Of a stretch of DNA of 14,103 bases, positions 13,263 through 14,103 are shown piece after piece. Each line of letters begins with the position of its first letter. The stretch's first letter is position 1. This DNA is from CAYZRJ01 sp964480825. GTDB taxonomy: Bacteria; Patescibacteriota; WWE3; UBA101185; UBA10185. The stretch is taken from NCBI GenBank assembly GCA_964480825.1, contig CAYZRJ010000016.1, forward strand, positions 1 through 14,103, read 5' to 3'. The notes under the pieces are model-generated. The model was not told the DNA's origin and did no database searches. It saw nothing but the letters and a program-made list of their open reading frames with translations. A program made the translations under genes and the position numbers.

Positions 13263-13862
13263 CTACTTGCGGGAGACGAACACGAAGCGATCGCCGGCAT
13301 GCCAGAAGATATCAGGCTTACCATCGTAAGCATGGAGCCAACGACCAACACTGTCACGCGAGACACTGAACAGGTCGGCATCGCCATCGGAGTCTTTGAT
13401 AGGCTCCATAGCAATTACAAGCCATTCCCCCTTAGGCTGATCCCGATACTGCAGACGCAGTTGAGGGCCAACTTCGGCCGGGCAGAGATCCAAACCTTGG
13501 TTGTCAGCGGCTTTGCAGATGTCCTGGTACTGAGCTCCTTCCGGAAATCCCAGTTCCTTGACGGACATTACCACCAGTTCCAAGGATTGCTTGGACTTGG
13601 CAAGCTTCGTCTTGCTCAAGATGTCTCCAGCCCAGTTGCCGATCCGCTCACCGGAGGTTTCCAGGGCTGAACGCAGGGCCTTCACATCCTTGTGGGTGCC
13701 AATCTCAATGACCATAAAGGTCTCCGGCTTTTCCCACGGATTTTCCTTGCGGAGAAACTTCTTCATTCCTCGCAACCAGACTTCTCCGTTGTTCCCATCT
13801 AGCTTATCGAGAAGGTCAGCCAGCGGTCCCCGTGCGTCGGAGAGCGTCAATCGAGTGCTCAT
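13263..13862 (-). CDS. DGR target (variable) protein with C-type-lectin-like C-terminus
   Basis: 199 residues from ATG 13862, preceded by an AAGGA Shine-Dalgarno (10-base spacing) and a perfect promoter; the upstream extension to 13913 is rejected because it starts near the transcription start. The N-terminal part has GEVWLRGMKKFLRKENPWE; the middle has LELVVMSVKELGFPEGAQY and LCPAEVGPQLRLQYRDQPKGEW. The C-terminal VR (residues 157-198, DSDGDADLF to GDRFVFVSR) has the WL..Y.GKPD.FW.AGDRFVFV pattern of C-type-lectin-like DGR target domains. Adenine-driven changes fall at residues 163, 166, 168, 172, 173, 177, 179, 185 and 188. There is no signal peptide or membrane helix, so it is probably intracellular or exported by another route. 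G+C is about 60% in the best stretch, well above its neighbours. Its ligand is unknown. Confidence 0.9.
   Translation of the reverse strand: MSTRLTLSDARGPLADLLDKLDGNNGEVWLRGMKKFLRKENPWEKPETFMVIEIGTHKDVKALRSALETSGERIGNWAGDILSKTKLAKSKQSLELVVMSVKELGFPEGAQYQDICKAADNQGLDLCPAEVGPQLRLQYRDQPKGEWLVIAMEPIKDSDGDADLFSVSRDSVGRWLHAYDGKPDIFWHAGDRFVFVSRK
13269..13394 (-). repeat. DGR variable repeat (VR)
   Basis: The 3' 126 bp of the target gene's coding sequence, ending two codons before the frame closes (Lys codon, then TAG). It aligns with the TR without gaps. Sense-strand changes include AAC to GAC, AAT to AGT, AAG to TCG, GAT to GTT and GGT, AAT to CAT (twice), AAC to TAC and AAC to ATC. Confidence 0.95.
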
Positions 13863-13915
13863 AGTAGTCAATTCCTTTCTTTGCCTCATTGGGCATATGT
13901 TGGATAAGTACAACC

Positions 13916-13944
13916 ATTATACTATAGGTAGATTGGGCTGTCAA
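13916..13944 (-). promoter_or_regulatory. Perfect consensus sigma70 promoter of the DGR target gene
   Basis: On the minus strand TTGACA (13944-13939), a 17-base spacer and TATAAT (13921-13916). Expected start near 13909, giving a 5' leader of about 47 bases with a Shine-Dalgarno sequence before ATG 13862. Confidence 0.8.
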
Positions 13945-14067
13945 AGCGTGCATGAGTAGCATGAGTTCAAGTTTGAAGTGCCGCACCAAGTGAAATACTG
14001 TGGTGAACATGAAAAACTATTCACACATATCAATAAAAGAACGGGAAATGACTTTTATGTGTCTTGC

Positions 14068-14103
14068 TGGTCGGGGTGGGCGGACTTGAACCGCCGACCT
14101 CGC
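14068..14103 (-). tRNA. 3' part of a tRNA gene (isotype not determinable)
   Basis: Read on the minus strand: GCGAGGTC (end of anticodon stem and variable loop), T-arm GGCGG-TTCAAGT-CCGCC, acceptor strand CACCCCG, discriminator A and an encoded CCA (complement of TGG at 14068-14070). The anticodon lies beyond the window. The gene is followed on the same strand by the DGR target gene. Confidence 0.85.

Noticed and set aside
13061..13414. Minus-strand frame running past the target-gene end through the terminator
   Set aside because: Shifted-frame shadow of the VR plus non-coding sequence containing an intrinsic terminator.
1..14103. CRISPR array, insertion sequence or integrase
   Set aside because: No regularly spaced direct repeats, no transposase or integrase motifs were found on either strand.
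1..14103. Recoded UGA (Gracilibacteria/Absconditabacteria code)
   Set aside because: UGA ends the GH57 and GT26 genes at natural family ends, and no in-frame UGA interrupts the conserved proteins.

Overview
The window looks like a contig piece from an uncultivated Patescibacteria (CPR) bacterium, possibly of the Microgenomates type. That is an inference from compact A+T-rich gene packing, a PEGA/beta-propeller membrane protein beside a sortase, short accessory genes, and a diversity-generating retroelement (DGR) whose target protein resembles ones I remember from CPR genomes. UGA is used as a stop, so a recoded UGA (Gracilibacteria type) is unlikely.

Positions 1-3318 (minus strand) form an alpha-glucan block: two tandem GH57 glycoside hydrolases, the first cut by the window edge, and a GT5 glycogen synthase. 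Two stem-loops lie between the hydrolases and the synthase. Positions 3343-6208 (minus) continue upstream with a helix-turn-helix protein that has a long acidic linker, a WecG/TagA-type glycosyltransferase and MreB. Positions 6231-9748 hold envelope genes in alternating orientation: a PEGA-propeller protein, a sortase, a GT2 glycosyltransferase and a UDP-glucuronate decarboxylase-like enzyme. Many of these genes have a -10-like hexamer only 5-7 bases before the start codon, which suggests leaderless transcription.

Positions 9771-11348 are a defence/toxin-antitoxin patch. It contains an internally deleted remnant of a CopG-type antitoxin, an AbiEii-type nucleotidyltransferase toxin with its small partner, a degenerate tRNA 3'-end-like sequence, and an intact toxin/antitoxin pair homologous to the remnant.

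Positions 11377-13944 are a DGR: a reverse transcriptase split by a one-base frame change at an A7 run, an Avd accessory protein on the opposite strand, a 126-bp template repeat (TR), and a target gene ending in the matching variable repeat (VR). By hand alignment 13 of 126 positions differ, and 10 of the 13 are adenines in the sense-strand TR (10 of 26 adenines changed against 3 of 100 other bases). This is the signature of adenine-directed mutagenic retrohoming. The TR has its own predicted promoter and terminator, which would give a free-standing RNA of about 185 nt. The target gene has a perfect consensus sigma70 promoter, a Shine-Dalgarno sequence and much higher G+C than its neighbours. 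The window ends in the 3' part of a tRNA gene (minus strand, CCA encoded).

The DGR is the main system here. Its class is known, but this arrangement (antisense avd, frame-broken RT, insulated TR RNA, toxin-antitoxin pair just downstream of the RT, tRNA beside the target) is worth examining.
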